The notes under the pieces were generated by a model, which made no database searches, had not been told where the DNA came from, and saw only the letters and a list, made by a program, of their open reading frames with translations. A program made the translations under genes and the position numbers. Below are positions 10,581-22,217 of a stretch of DNA of 64,000 nt, in pieces. The stretch spans positions 248,001-312,000 of the forward strand of contig NW_004457639.1 of NCBI RefSeq assembly GCF_000203815.1, given 5' to 3'. The stretch's first letter is position 1. Every line of letters begins with the position of its first letter. The DNA is from Cavenderia fasciculata. Lineage: Eukaryota > Evosea > Eumycetozoa > Acytosteliales > Cavenderiaceae.

Positions 10581-11709
10581 TTAATCCTTTTTAACAATAG
10601 CATTGCCAGTAAAGTAATTGAGAGTGAAATAAAAGATTCCATTCTTATCCATTTCATCCATAGCAGCCTTCCATTGAGTAAATTCAGCTTCATTAATGAG
10701 CCCGTGTTGGAGTGCAACTTCACCTCTTGAAGTGAGACAGTACATCTTGTTGGCAAAATCGAGTGATTCAGTGGTCAAGAGGAATGGCTTGACTTTGATA
10801 TTGGTGAGATTGGCATTATCCTTGAGAATCTTTTTGAGGTTGACACCAATATCCTTGTGTTGATTAAAGACGGCAGAAAAGATACGACGGGTAATATCTC
10901 TGATAACTGGATCTTGACCATTACTAACTTGTGAACTATCCCAATCGGTATCGATAATTGATAATTGACCACCATTTTTAACAACTCTTACCATCTCTTG
11001 AATAACTTGTGATGGTTGTGGTACATGTTGTAATAATCTTTCACATTTTGCTCTAATCAAATATAAAAAAAAACATTTAAATATTAGATATTACTTATAC
11101 TATATTTCAATCTATTTATCTTCCAACATACACAGTATAAAAATCAGATTCCAATTGAGAATCAGTTGCAGAAGCAGCACTAAATTGGACATTACCAAGT
11201 GGCATGTATTTCTCGGCGGCATATTTAACCATTTCTTCACTGAGATCAACACCCATGTAAAGACCTTCTTGTCCAATGGCATGGGAGATCAAAACAGCAT
11301 CCTTTCCAGTTCCACATCCAAGATCAGCAACTTTATCACCAGCCTTTAAATTTAAACTATTGAATACTGTCTTGGTTACATATTGAATCTAAATTGAAAA
11401 AAAAAAAAAAAAAAAAGATGGATGGTCAGTGATCTTGATCTCGTGTGTCGGTGATGTGATATTTGGATAATAATATCCCGCCATAGTACAACAATTGTTG
11501 TACTCTCAACTACCACACAACAATTTTGATATACTCCTATCAACACCATTGGGTAGTACCACTGTTCCGACCTGACTATCTATGGAAATACATACTTCAT
11601 CGGTAAAGGCAATTCCTTCAATGTAATCAATGAGTTGTTTTGGATCATTTCTATCAACGTTGCTAAAGTATCTGGTTGGTTCTTCGTGGGTAATAGTAAC
11701 AGCTTCCAT
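10581..11709 (-). CDS. Class I SAM-dependent methyltransferase
   Basis: Three exons, 11596-11709, 11132-11388 and 10581-11052, with introns of 207 and 79 bp; 280 residues. Motif I, VADLGCGTGKDAVLI, lies about residues 55-70 and is followed by the acidic end of strand 2 (GVDLSEEMV). RAKCERLLQHV and GGQLSIIDTDWDS are the motif IV-VI strands of a UbiE/Methyltransf_25-like fold. The middle exon junction was set at a GTATGT donor (…TACACTGT|GTATGT), giving YTV-AKCERLLQ in frame. The substrate cannot be predicted; small-molecule methylation is more likely than protein or RNA because no extra domain is present. The upstream 680 bp hold its promoter. Confidence 0.8.
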
Positions 11710-12390
11710 GATTATTGAATTGTGATAAATAAATAGTTGTGAATTATTTGTTTAAATAGTTGTGGATGTTCTGTTGCAGAAGAAGTAAGATGATGAATAG
11801 TAAAATGTTCATGAATTTCCTTCTTTTAATGGCTTGCTTGCTTGTTTCAGTTCAAACCTCGCCCAATCGCTCTGGGGGATGAGCCCTTGATATCTCGCTG
11901 GCGAAATCATATCTGGTTCAATCTCTCATTATTTTTAGCTTAAAAACACACTCGACGAGTACATACGATTGGATTCGTTCTGTATAGATATCAATCGCAT
12001 CTGTCAGATGCATACGAACTCAGATTTCACGAGTCTTCTATTTCGCTCTTTTATTTACACATGAAACATTTCTATAAACGTATAATTACGAACTAGTTGT
12101 TCAATCTAAAGACATAGAAACTTGGAAATTCATATGAGATAAATTTAATCTTTCCCTCCTCAGCAACACAACTGTTGATACACTACAACTTCTCTGTCTG
12201 TCTGTCTTACAGTAATACCATAATAGGGGTAGGTTTGTTTCAAGAGAACACAACCTCCCCAAAAAAATGGATCAACCCCCTTTGTTGGAGATTTTCATAG
12301 TGATTTACACCCCACATCCCAATAGATGGAGAGTTAATTCACCAAGTAGTTTTGTTGTTTATTTTGTTTTGTTTTGTGTTTTTAGATGAA
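11710..12390. promoter_or_regulatory. Intergenic promoter region of the methyltransferase gene
   Basis: No gene is visible. The stretch lies between the 5' end of the methyltransferase gene and the 3' end of the PARG gene (both minus). It is less AT-rich than most spacers here and holds C-rich words near 12255-12325 (CCTCCCC, AACCCCC, CACCCCAC). On the minus strand these are G/GT-rich, similar in style to dictyostelid G-box sites. A B-box-like GGTTCAATCTC near 11916 has no tRNA fold around it. Confidence 0.4.
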
Positions 12391-14003
12391 TTAACCAAAA
12401 CGAGCTTCAAGATATTGAAATAAACTTAAACTCGATTTTGATTGTTGCATTAATGTATAGTATTGCCAAAGAGAGTCATACAATTCTCCTATGGTAGCAC
12501 CACTTGATTGGAGCTTGACAACAATACTGAGGAGTTCCTGTGAGAACTGGGGATCGCCATAGGCATGGTACACAAGATCTCTGCCGGCTTGTGAAGAGGA
12601 CATGTATTGAATGATCGATTTGAGGTGCTTGTCTCCACCAAAGACACCACAACCCCAGTTACCAGAGGCAACAGGTGAAAGAACAGTGGCAGACAAACGA
12701 TCGAAAAAGGCACAATATGACTTTAACAACTCTCTTCCAACATGTATTGGTGCAAATTGCTTGAATCGATCACCATACATTTTGATAGCGTCCATTGCAA
12801 CAATCGATGTCTTTCTTCTACCAAGTGAGTCTCTATCAGTCTCATCGTTAAAGTCTCCTGCCCATGTGAATGTATCTCCATAGCCACTGTATTTTGAGAA
12901 TTGTTCAGTTCCAATAATAATAACAGTCTCATTTTCTGCCAATTCTTCAACAAACAATCTAGATATAATTAATTCTGGATTAATTAAAAATCTAATTTCT
13001 TCTTGAACACATCCCTAAAAATAAAAATAATAAATATAAATTATTAAAAATTACTCTCTCTCTCTCTACTTTTGTTTTGCACTTACATGACCTAAAACAC
13101 CACCACCAATTACTTTATTGGCAAAATCAACTTGTAACATTCCAATACCATTTTCTTCAATGGTACCATCAGCCAAACAAGTTAGATTTCTTAATAAAAC
13201 TTTACTACTTTCCCAATCTGGTGTTTCATCATCACTTAAAACTTGTCTATGATATGATATTAAACTTTCTTCCAATTCTAAAAAAAAAAAGACAAAAGTA
13301 TAAATAATCTACTTGTATTCTTTTCTTTTCTCTAATTTTACATACTAATAATTGGTTGATTTAAAATCTTTTTAAAATAATGAATAATACATTTAAGTTT
13401 GGCAGATCTAGCAGGAGACAAGGGAGCAGAGTAGAGAGAGTGAAAGTTGACAGATGGGAAGTTGTTTCGATGTTTGACATTTGGACCTTGACGAGTAAAA
13501 GTACAGAGAAGAGCATTTGCCATTAGACAAGACACTTGACGTTGAGAAAGTACAATTTCTCTATCTACATTTTGTTTGAGTAGTGGAATGGGACGAGGAA
13601 AGAGATTGGGCATCTCGAGTGCCAATTTGATAATCTTTGGGAGGATCTTTGTAAAGAACTCCAATGCCTCTGCTTCACTGTACTCGGTCTCGAAAAAGTC
13701 ATGTAATCCTTGAAAGTTCCAATTGCATCGAGGGTTAATCTCTTTGATGGCATCTTCTAGTTCTTCACTATTCTTGATTGGATTCATGAATACAGTGCAG
13801 ATAAGATACCACTTGCTGAGATACTTGTCCTCCTTTTTATATACATTCTTTGATGAACATGGCAATTTAACATAGTCTCCATTATAAGTATCTCTTGTTG
13901 GTTCTCCAGGTTCTCCAACTAAAAATATAGTCTTTGAATCTTCTCCTTCATCTTCAAATTCAAATTCAATATCTTCTTCCAATTTATCTTTTTGTTGTTG
14001 TTG

Positions 14004-14051
<48 letters not shown>

Positions 14052-14474
14052 GTTATTGTTATTATTGTTATTATTATTAGATTCAGTTAGTTTGGATCTC
14101 TTTTTTGTTTGTGAATCAATTTGAATAGTATCTTGTTGTGGTTGTGTTGGTTCTGATTTTACTGTTGATCCTTGTTTAATTGTTGATGTTGATGTTGTTG
14201 ATGTAGTCGATGTAGAATATGACAAAGTAGGTGATGTTGATTGTCGACTACCATTATTTGTATTATTATTGTTATTGTTATTTGAATTGTTTAGATCTTG
14301 TAATTGAACTGGATCCAATATAGTATCATTTCTAGATACTGGTGATGGTCTCTTTTTGTTGCCATTGTTATTACCATTACCACTATTCTCATCGACCGTC
14401 GATGAAGATGATGATGATGACGACGACGATGTAAAATAGTTTGTTATTTTGTTTGTGTTGTTACTATTACTCAT
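12391..14474 (-). CDS. parg: Poly(ADP-ribose) glycohydrolase
   Basis: Three exons, 13346-14474, 13087-13277 and 12391-13014 (introns 68 and 72 bp), 647 residues. The first 160-190 residues are low-complexity (poly-Ser, a long poly-Asn tract, a short poly-Gln) with an acidic stretch; PARG homology follows. [18 protein letters not shown] is the helical entry to the catalytic domain. The signature GGGVLGH-GCVQEE spans the second intron; the two catalytic glutamates fall at about residues 445-446. Downstream, [15 protein letters not shown] and [14 protein letters not shown] are the remaining active-site loops. Family role: removal of poly(ADP-ribose) chains after DNA-damage signalling, in nucleus and cytosol. 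Nothing essential appears missing. The ATG at 14474 is followed at once by the Ser/Asn tract and no other in-frame start is nearby. Confidence 0.95.
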
Positions 14475-15118
14475 AGTATATCAATAAACAATGTCTATAG
14501 TAATTACTACTACTACAACTATTACTACACCTAGAATACAAATACAAATAAATTAGATTGTAATCGACCTAATAAAATCTTCTCAATGAAGTCGACTTCA
14601 CAAAAAAGAGGTTTTTTTCTCCGAAATTTAAAGCATACATAAAATTAAATAATAATATAATCTATAATATATTAATCCGACCTAATCGACCAAGTACATG
14701 AAGATGGATGATCATTGTTTATTCCATTAACTTTTAAAAAAAAAAGTTTAATCATAATAATTTATACAAAGATCACTCCTCACAGAGAAGATATCTCAAT
14801 CGATCGATCGATCAATCTAAGAATAAGATAAAATATATATATATATTTACATCGAGGATCAAATATCAATCCTGTTTGTATAGATTGGTTGATTGATTGA
14901 TTGATTGATTGATTGGATTAATTTAATTAATTCCTCAATTTAATCGGCGGAACAAAAAATTTATTCTCACTTTTTACACAAGCTCAGCACTTTGTTGTTT
15001 TATTTGTTTGTTTTTATTTATTTATTTACTACTATTATTATTATTTGTGGATATCTCTTTTTAGTAAAAGAGAGGAGAGGAATCAAAAGAGAGAGAGAGA
15101 GAGAGAGGGGAGGAAAGA
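14475..15118. promoter_or_regulatory. Divergent promoter between PARG and OMA1 genes
   Basis: About 640 bp without a gene, separating two divergently transcribed genes. It contains simple repeats (a GATC-like run near 14800, a (GATT)n run near 14889-14913, a (GA)n run near 15090-15105) and A/T tracts, but no repeatable motif I can name. Confidence 0.6.
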
Positions 15119-16651
15119 ATGAAGTTACAAAAGTTAATAGAAACCAATAATGTCTATCTCATCAATCGACTAGTACACTATAATCTTAAACAGGCCACGG
15201 GTTGTTCTCGTAGTCGTATTGTACAGAGACAGCTTTCATCTTGTTCTTCTTCTTCTACTTCTACTTCTACTTCTTTATCATCATCATCATCACCATTTAA
15301 TCGATTTTATACTAATAGCAACAACAACAATAATAACCTTTACACCAATAATAATGAATCTCCATTTTTAAAATTTACAAATACACATGATTCTTTAATT
15401 AGAAATCAATCGAATAAATCATCAATCCTTTATAATAATACCAATATCAATACTACAACTACTAATAATAACACTACTACTAATAATAATAATGATAATT
15501 GTAAATTTTTAAAAAACAAACAATTGTTTATAACATTTAATAATAATAATAATAATATAAATGAACAATTTGATGTTAATCATCTAAGAAGAAGTTTAAG
15601 AAGAGGAATCAACAAATTTGAAAATAAACTATTTCAACAAGAACAACTGTCATCATCATCATTGTCGAAAAGACAATTTCATTCCAATTTACCAAACTAT
15701 GTAGTTTGGACCAAGGCAATCCGTATTGTTTTACCAATAGCAATGACTGGTATAAGACAATGGATCAATCGAGGAAACAAAGCACTTCGATTTGGTATTG
15801 CATTGGTTGTAGTGTCTGGACTACTATCAATCTATGTCTACCTAAACATGGAGACTACTCCCATCACTGGTAGACTTCGTTTTATTGGACTGTCGGCCGA
15901 TGAAGAGTGTGAAATTGGTAATATGGGCTATGAAGCCATCATGGCCGAATATGGTGACCAATTGCTTCCAGACAATAGCACTCTCCAAAATCAAGTACGT
16001 CTTGTCGCCAAGAAATTGATCCAAAGCTTGGAAAATCCTCCACCTTTGGTTTGGGAATGCCATGTCATCAATAGTAATCAAGTCAATGCTTTTGTCCTAC
16101 CAACTGGAAAGATCTTTGTTTATTCTGGACTTTTCCAAATTGTTAAAACTGAAGAAGATCTTGGTAAAGAAATCAAAAAGAAAAGAAAAATAGATATATA
16201 TATATAAATATAGAAAACTTACCATTTCTTTTTTTATTTATTTATTTTAGCTGCAGTGCTATCACATGAAATTGGACATGCATTGGCAAGACATACAGCT
16301 GAACATATGTCATTGTACAAGATTGGAATTGTATTGTTGGCATTGACACGTGGATTGATTGGTGAAACTATTACTGGAAACTTTACCACTTACCTCTCTA
16401 CTCGTCTTTTGGAACTGAGTTACTCTCGTCTACAAGAGATTGAGGCTGATATTATTGGATTGGGTATTCTCCAACGATCTGGTTTCAACGTTGAATCTGC
16501 CATTAGAATCCAAGAGAGATTGGGTGCCTTGGGTGAAGATGAAGATATCTATTCCAACATGTTATCTACTCATCCAAGATCTTCAGAAAGAATCGCTCAA
16601 ATTAAAACTTGGATTCATCAAAATCATCCTCCCCAAAAGAATCTCAACTAG
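15119..16651 (+). CDS. oma1: OMA1-type mitochondrial inner-membrane metalloprotease (M48)
   Basis: Two exons, 15119-16163 and 16251-16651 (87-bp intron, phase 1), 481 residues. The first 190 residues are basic, Ser- and Asn-rich and fit a mitochondrial targeting and spacer region. A membrane segment follows (FGIALVVVSGLLSIYVYLNM, about residues 227-246), then the sequence ETTPITGRLRFIGLS typical of OMA1. The zinc site is HEIGH at about 354-358, split from the preceding LxAVLS by the intron, and EIEAD at about 412-416 gives the third ligand. Family role: stress-activated cleavage of OPA1-type dynamins and other inner-membrane proteins. The length exceeds yeast Oma1 only because of the poly-Asn N-terminus. 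The gene converges with the FKBP gene, 245 bp apart. Confidence 0.93.
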
Positions 16652-16896
16652 TCATTATAATAATAATAATCATAGTATAATCAACTTGAGTTGATTATTG
16701 TACACAATATTCATATCGATATATCTCCTATGTCCTCTGTTTTTGAAAACATTTTATTATAAACCATCCTAAATAAACCATCTTTATATAAACACATATT
16801 AATATACGATATAGTTTCCATTTGTAGTTATCTATAATAAACTATCATCTCTTTTGTTTTTCGATTATTATTAGTATATATTATTTATTTATTTAT

Positions 16897-17686
16897 TTAT
16901 TTCTTCTTCTTGTCAGCAGACTTGGTCTTTGGAACCTTCTTGTCGACTGGTGATGGGTAAGCAGAGAGAACGTACTTTCCAATGTAAACAAAACCAATAA
17001 CAATAATGAGAGCACCAATAGTCTCACGAGTTGGGATCAACTTGTAAAGGAGTGGGATTTCAGAGAGTTTTTCAATCTCTACGACATCGACAGTAAATAC
17101 AAGGTTTGCCTTTTCTGGGATAACATTTTGAATTCCAGCTTCACCATAAGCCAATTGATATGGAACCAAGAACTCTCTCTTTTCATTCAAACACATTCCC
17201 ATGACACCATTTTCCCAACCTACAAACAATATAATATAAAAAATGGATTAATATCTGAAAACACAGACTTATCTTAAAGAGTTTAATCCACAGTGGTTAT
17301 GGTGCCATTAGTATACATACCTGGGATGACTTTGCCTTCACCTACGACAAAAGTGAATGGCTTGTTATCATGCTTCTCAGAGGCATCAAATACTGTTCCA
17401 TCTTCGAGTTTACCAACATAGAGTACTGAAACTCTATCTCCATTGGCAATACTCTTGTCTTGACATGATCCTGCTGGAATATTCTATAAAATACAACCAA
17501 TTAGAATTGACAATTATGTATGTATGTATGGACAGACGATTGTTAGACTATATGTATATGTTTATCATCAACAAAGTTGTTGTTTATCTCCTATCTACTT
17601 ACGGTATTAAGAATCTTGACTTCTTGGGCAAAAGCCAAGGAGAAACAAGCAATAAGGGCTAATAAAAGGATTGATAACTTGAACAT
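16897..17686 (-). CDS. ER membrane-type FKBP peptidyl-prolyl isomerase
   Basis: Three exons, 17603-17686, 17321-17483 and 16897-17219 (introns 119 and 101 bp), 189 residues. Residues 1-20 are a signal peptide (MFKLSILLLALIACFSLAFA). The PPIase domain follows: DRVSVLYVGKLEDGTVFDAS, PFTFVVGEGKVIPGWENGV, MCLNEKREFLVPYQLAYG and NLVFTVDVVEIEK, with the usual core residues (the YVG, FD, VIPGW and LAYGE blocks) in place. After the domain comes a membrane segment (GALIIVIGFVYIGKYVL) and a Lys-rich tail ending in DKKKK, which fits a dilysine ER-retrieval signal. The expected location is therefore the ER membrane with the PPIase in the lumen, acting in secretory-protein folding. This is inferred from topology and family knowledge. 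Confidence 0.92.
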
Positions 17687-18207
17687 GATGATATATATAG
17701 ATATGGCGATGATTATCTCTTCAACAATATAAAAAGTGAAGATGCAGACTCATCTGGCAAGCAACCGCCCAAAAAAAAAATTTTGAAAAAAAAACAAAGT
17801 TGACCCAACTTGACCAAACACTGCAGCTGGGCAATGGGTGGGGTTTGAAAAAAGAAATCAGTCATCGTCCGACCTCTTGGCTAACTGATCGATCAATCTA
17901 TATAAAATTGATCCAATAAAAAAAAAAACTAGGGTTCTTCTTATAATAAATTAAAACTACAATTATTTTTTAATATGAATTTTTGGGTTTTGTTTTTTTT
18001 GTTGGTTTTTTGTTTTTCTTCTTTCTTCTTCTTCTTTTGGTAATAGAAACATATTCACATCAAACACCTTTGTTGTTGGAAATAAAAAAACAAGTATTAT
18101 TGTTGGTGTTGTTGTTATTGTTGTTTGATGTTAAGGATGTTGGTATTCCAATTCGCGTTTACTTCTTCCTCTTTCTTTTTCTTCTTCTTTTACTTTTCCT
18201 TTTCTTA
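17687..18207. promoter_or_regulatory. Promoter region of the FKBP gene / 3' flank of the GTPase gene
   Basis: About 520 bp without a gene. Near 17820-17850 a G-rich word (GGGCAATGGGTGGGG) follows CTGCAG; the part nearer 18208 is T- and TTC-rich and probably 3' UTR of the minus-strand GTPase gene. No RNA gene fold was recognised. Confidence 0.4.
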
Positions 18208-19345
18208 TTATTTTGGTGGAGATGAAGCTCTATCTAATTTAGGAGAAGCTTCTGGTGATTGATTGGAAGGACTTGGAGTCTTTTTACTGAATTTTCCTTG
18301 TTTTTCCATCTTTTCCTTTGATTTTTGGATCAATTTCTCTTCCTTTTCCTCCTTTTTAACCTCCTTTTTCCAAATCTTTTCATTTGCCACTCTCTTTACT
18401 TTATCTCTTTCCATAATAATACCAACAGCTTCCAATACAACCTTGGCAACACTAGCTGGATCTCTAGATGTACATTCCATATAATTATGTGCTTTAATTT
18501 CCTTTGCTCTTTTTTGTCCCTACAAATTGTACAAAAAAATTAATATCATATGATGATTAAAATTATGAATGATTATTATAATTTACTTCTTTAAAGGTAA
18601 TAACAGGACTTTGTCCAGATAATTGAGGAGTAGCAGCATTGTTATCTCTCATATCAGTCTTTGTTCCAACCAAAATGAATGGAGTACCTGGAGAATTTGC
18701 TTTGAGTTCTGGCAACCATTTGTATTTTACATTATCAAATGAATCTCTATTCACAACACTAAAACATAAAAGGAAAACATCATATCTACAATTGGTATAA
18801 CAAGTGGTTCTAATTTGTGCATAATCATCTTGACCTATAATATATTATATCAGATCAGTATCAGTTCAGTAATCAGTATTCTATGTCTATTGTTATTGTT
18901 TTTATGTACATACCAGCAGTATCCCAAAGAATGACATTAACCAATTTACCATCTTCAACCTCTTCAATAGCTGAGAAGTTGTCAAATACAGTAGGCTGTG
19001 AGTTCCATTAGAATGATTAAAAGGAGGAAGAAAAAAGAGAGAAAGGAATAGATTAGATTATCAATGATCCACCAATAATAATAATAAAATAGATGATAAT
19101 ACCGTATACTCTGTGATAAAGGCTTGAGTGATGTATGACAAGAGTAGGGTAGTCTTTCCTACAGTACCATCACCAACAACCCCACATTTGATGACCTTTG
19201 TAATTCTACCTGGGTCTCTCTTTTTGATTCTATCTGCTGATTGATCAACTAGTCCACCATTGTTATTGTTATTGTTGGTAGTGGTAGTGGTAGTAGCAGA
19301 AGCTGTTCCTGTTGTTGATGTAGTAGATGTTGTTGATGTACTCAT
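18208..19345 (-). CDS. Rac/Rho-family small GTPase with long N- and C-terminal extensions and no CAAX box
   Basis: Four exons, 19103-19345, 18914-18995, 18587-18834 and 18208-18519, 294 residues. A Thr/Ser/Asn-rich extension of about 45 residues precedes the G domain. P-loop GDGTVGKT is at 58-65. Switch I EYT-PTVFDNF spans the first intron and DTAGQDDY spans the second, with the catalytic Gln kept. G4 is GTKTDMRD, and CTSRDPASV stands in the G5 position where Rho proteins have CSA. Switch I and the VFDNF block place it in the Rho/Rac group. After the G domain there is a Lys/Glu-rich coil (KKEVKKEEKEEK) and a Ser/Pro/Lys tail ending ASSPPK. No prenylation box is present, so membrane association must differ from normal Racs. 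Effector and GEF partners cannot be predicted. Confidence 0.9.
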
Positions 19346-20064
19346 CTCTTTCTATTTCTCTTTCTCTTATCTAATGATACAATGATGTATGTCTGTTTTT
19401 GTTTTTTTGTTTTGATTCCGTCGTTGTGTTTTTATATCTCTTTCTTTCTACAACTCTATAATACAATGATTTGATACTATATACGCCTACTATGTACTAA
19501 CTAATAATAAATAGAAAAAGTATAAATATAAACTCTAGTACTATCAATTTCAAGATAAAGACAAATTGGCACTCTGTGATCTGATTCAAACCAAAAAAAA
19601 TAATTAAAAAAATTGAAAAAATCACATCAAGTTTTTTTTTGGGCTGTGAAATCGAATGGACTGGAATCCATCACCACAAATAATTTAAACTTTACTTTTG
19701 CAATCATCGATTGCATTTCTTTGGTATTTTGTTTTTTTTTTTAAGGATGATTTTATTTTGTTTTTTTTTTTAAAAAAAAAAAATGGAGTAATTATGGTTA
19801 TTTTAGTTTGTTATTATTATTATTATTATTATCATATTATGGTTATTTGTTATTTGTTAATTATTTGTTCATTTCGTTTATAAATATTAGAGAGGAGAGA
19901 ATATATGTATATGTATATTAAATGTTTGGTAATCTAATTGATATGATGGAAATTGGAGGAGGAGGGGTTTTTTTCTTTGTTTTGTTTTTTTTCCTTGTTT
20001 TTCTTTTTCTTTTCTTTTTTTTTTTCTTCTTTTTCTTTCCTGTTTAAGGGTCTAAAAAGTCAAT
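19346..20064. other. Intergenic region, no gene seen
   Basis: About 720 bp between the 5' end of the GTPase gene and the stop of the LARP4-type gene, both minus. It is dominated by T/A homopolymers and a (TTA)n run near 19820; the part near 20000-20045 is T/C-rich and is probably LARP4 3' UTR. Nothing else is recognisable. Confidence 0.6.
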
Positions 20065-22217
20065 TTAATTGGTTGGTTGTGGTTCAGCGACAACAGCGAC
20101 GGCAGGGGCAGCAGCAGGTGTGGTAGTAGAGGCGGTGGTAGTGGCGGCGGCAGCAGCTTTAACACCTTGAATGATATCGGCATAGGTTGGTTGTTTCTTT
20201 TCTGGGGTGGTAGATGAAGATGATGGGGAGACTCCATTCATTTCAGATGAAGATGATGATGATGATGAACTGTCAATAGTGGCAGTGGTAGCAGTGGCAG
20301 AGGTGGATGGGGTAGATGGAGCGACAGGGGTAGATGGGGTAGAGACTGGAGCAACAGTAGCTGTTGTGGCTTCCTTGTCCTTCTTTTCTCTCTTTGGCTT
20401 GTTTTCCTTTGGTTCCTTATTTTTTCTCTCTCCGTCCTTGTTCTTCTTGGTCTTGCTGCTCTTCTTGGAGTTGGTCGAGACGACTACGACCGATGGGGTG
20501 GCTGGCGATGATGGAGCGGCAACAGCTGGTGCGGTAGCTGGGGTAGTCGACACCAAAGTGGTTGGTGGGACAACGACGGCAGCAGCAGCGGCAGCAACAA
20601 CTGGCGAAGAGGAAGAGGATGGACCCCACTCCTTCTTTTTGATTTCGCCTTCCTCACCCTTGAAAAGGGGTGGGAAGTGGTGTGGGGCTGGCACCTTCTT
20701 TGGCTTCTCCTCAGAGGTTACGCCAGCAGCAGTGGTTGGTGATCCTGATGCGGAACCATCACGCTTGGCTCCCTTTGGTCCCTTTCTTGTGCTATTTTGT
20801 TGTGGTTGGACAGTTCCCTTTGGGTGTTTTGGTCCAGATCTGCTAGACGAGGAAGAGGTAGAGGTAGAGGTGGTTGGTGCAACGGTAGATTCAGAGTTAT
20901 TTTCGGTTGTTTGGGTGGTGGCTGGAGCAGTAGCGACAGCAGGTGTGGTATCGGCAGATGGTTGTGAAGTGGTTGTGATTGGTGTGGTGGTAGTAGTGGT
21001 AGTAGTAGTGGCGTTATTTTGTTGTGGTTGTTGTGTATTGGAGCTATTTGAAAAAGATGGCTTTCCGTTTAATGATTTGGTGTGTGGTTTTCTTGGACGG
21101 TCTGTTGAAAATGTCTTGTTATTATTTATGATGGTTTGGTCTCCAGAGGCAGTGGTGGTAGTGGTATTTTCACCGACTGGTCTCGATGATCTGGGTGGAC
21201 GGGTAGATTGACCATCCTTTGAACGGAATGTCTTTCTATGGTCTTTGTCGTATGTGCCGTTTGGTTGAGCGGCGCCGCCAGCTGGTTGCGAGGACTGATC
21301 CCAACCTCCGTAGGGGTAGCCGCCGTGTCTGTTAATTTTTCTGTGATGTGGTGTAGTATGGGGTACGGTGTCCACCATTGCTATATGGGTAGTAACCGCC
21401 CTGTTGTTGTTGTTGTGGTTGTCCGCCAGCAGCGTTGCTGTGATGGTGATTGCTGTGGTGTGGGGTGGTAGTGGAGGTAGTGTTGCTGCTGCCTGGTTGT
21501 TGATCGCCCGAGTGATCGACACCATTTTGCTCAGAAAATGTATAGTTGTTTCGCAAAAGAGTCTCTGATTTGATACGACTCTTGATTGGTTTATCTCTAA
21601 AGGCCTTTTCTTTGGTTAATTCGTATGCAGCCGAAGCATCGTCATCTGTGCTAAAGGTAATGAACCATGTGCTCTCAATGTCACTTCTGATGTTGGTGAT
21701 TGAGCCGATGAGTTGCTCTGTGAATATAGTCTGGATTTCGTCGGTTGAGGCGTCAATTGGGATGTCTCTCAAGATTACAATGTTACGTGGCAGCTTGAAT
21801 GATGGTTTGACCATCTTCTTGGCCTCGTCCATAACAACCAAACTACTCTTTTCCAATGATTTTACAATTACATCCATCTCTACGGTAAGATTTTTTACTT
21901 TCTACAAAATATCAATATATCGTTAGAATGAATATGTATATATGTATTTGATTTGGTTTGAATTGAATTTGAAATTTACCTTAAAGTTTGCAACGGTTGT
22001 CAATGGTACGTACATCTCATTGTTCATTTGTTTGAACAAATAAGTATCGGTTGACAAGTTTTGACGAGAAAAATAGTACTCGATTTGCTTTCTGATGGAA
22101 TCTTCCAAGACTTCACCATCTATCCAAGAGATCAAAAATATATTAGTATCATTAATCAATATATAATATTATATGTTTATACATACCTTGTTTAACAACT
22201 ACTGGTTGAGTATCCAT
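20065..22217 (-). CDS. larp4: LARP4-type La-related RNA-binding protein, with a +1 frame break
   Basis: Exons 22187-22217, 21980-22119 and 20065-21901. The La motif is clear (SIRKQIEYYFSRQNLSTDTY, then VPLTTVANFK). It is followed by KLPRNIVILRDIPIDAST and STWFITFSTDDDASAAYEL, the atypical RRM of LARP4/4B. The first frame ends at a TAA (21332-21334) after a Gly/Tyr/Gln-rich segment. A second frame, one base further on, continues for about 420 residues of low-complexity Thr/Ser/Ala/Lys sequence to 20065. The two fit together near an A5 run (21336-21340, T on the plus strand), giving about 668 residues. No convincing intron bridges them. Family role: poly(A)/PABP-linked mRNA stabilisation in the cytoplasm. 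The break may be an assembly indel, a real mutation or +1 recoding at the stop. Confidence 0.85.

Noticed and set aside
11860-11945. Possible tRNA or Pol III gene (GGTTCAATCTC B-box-like, then T5)
   Set aside because: No acceptor, D or T stem can be formed around it.
20207-21211. 334-codon plus-strand open frame
   Set aside because: Antisense shadow of the low-complexity LARP4 tail; poly-Val/Gly/Phe composition follows from Thr/Ser/Lys codons on the other strand.
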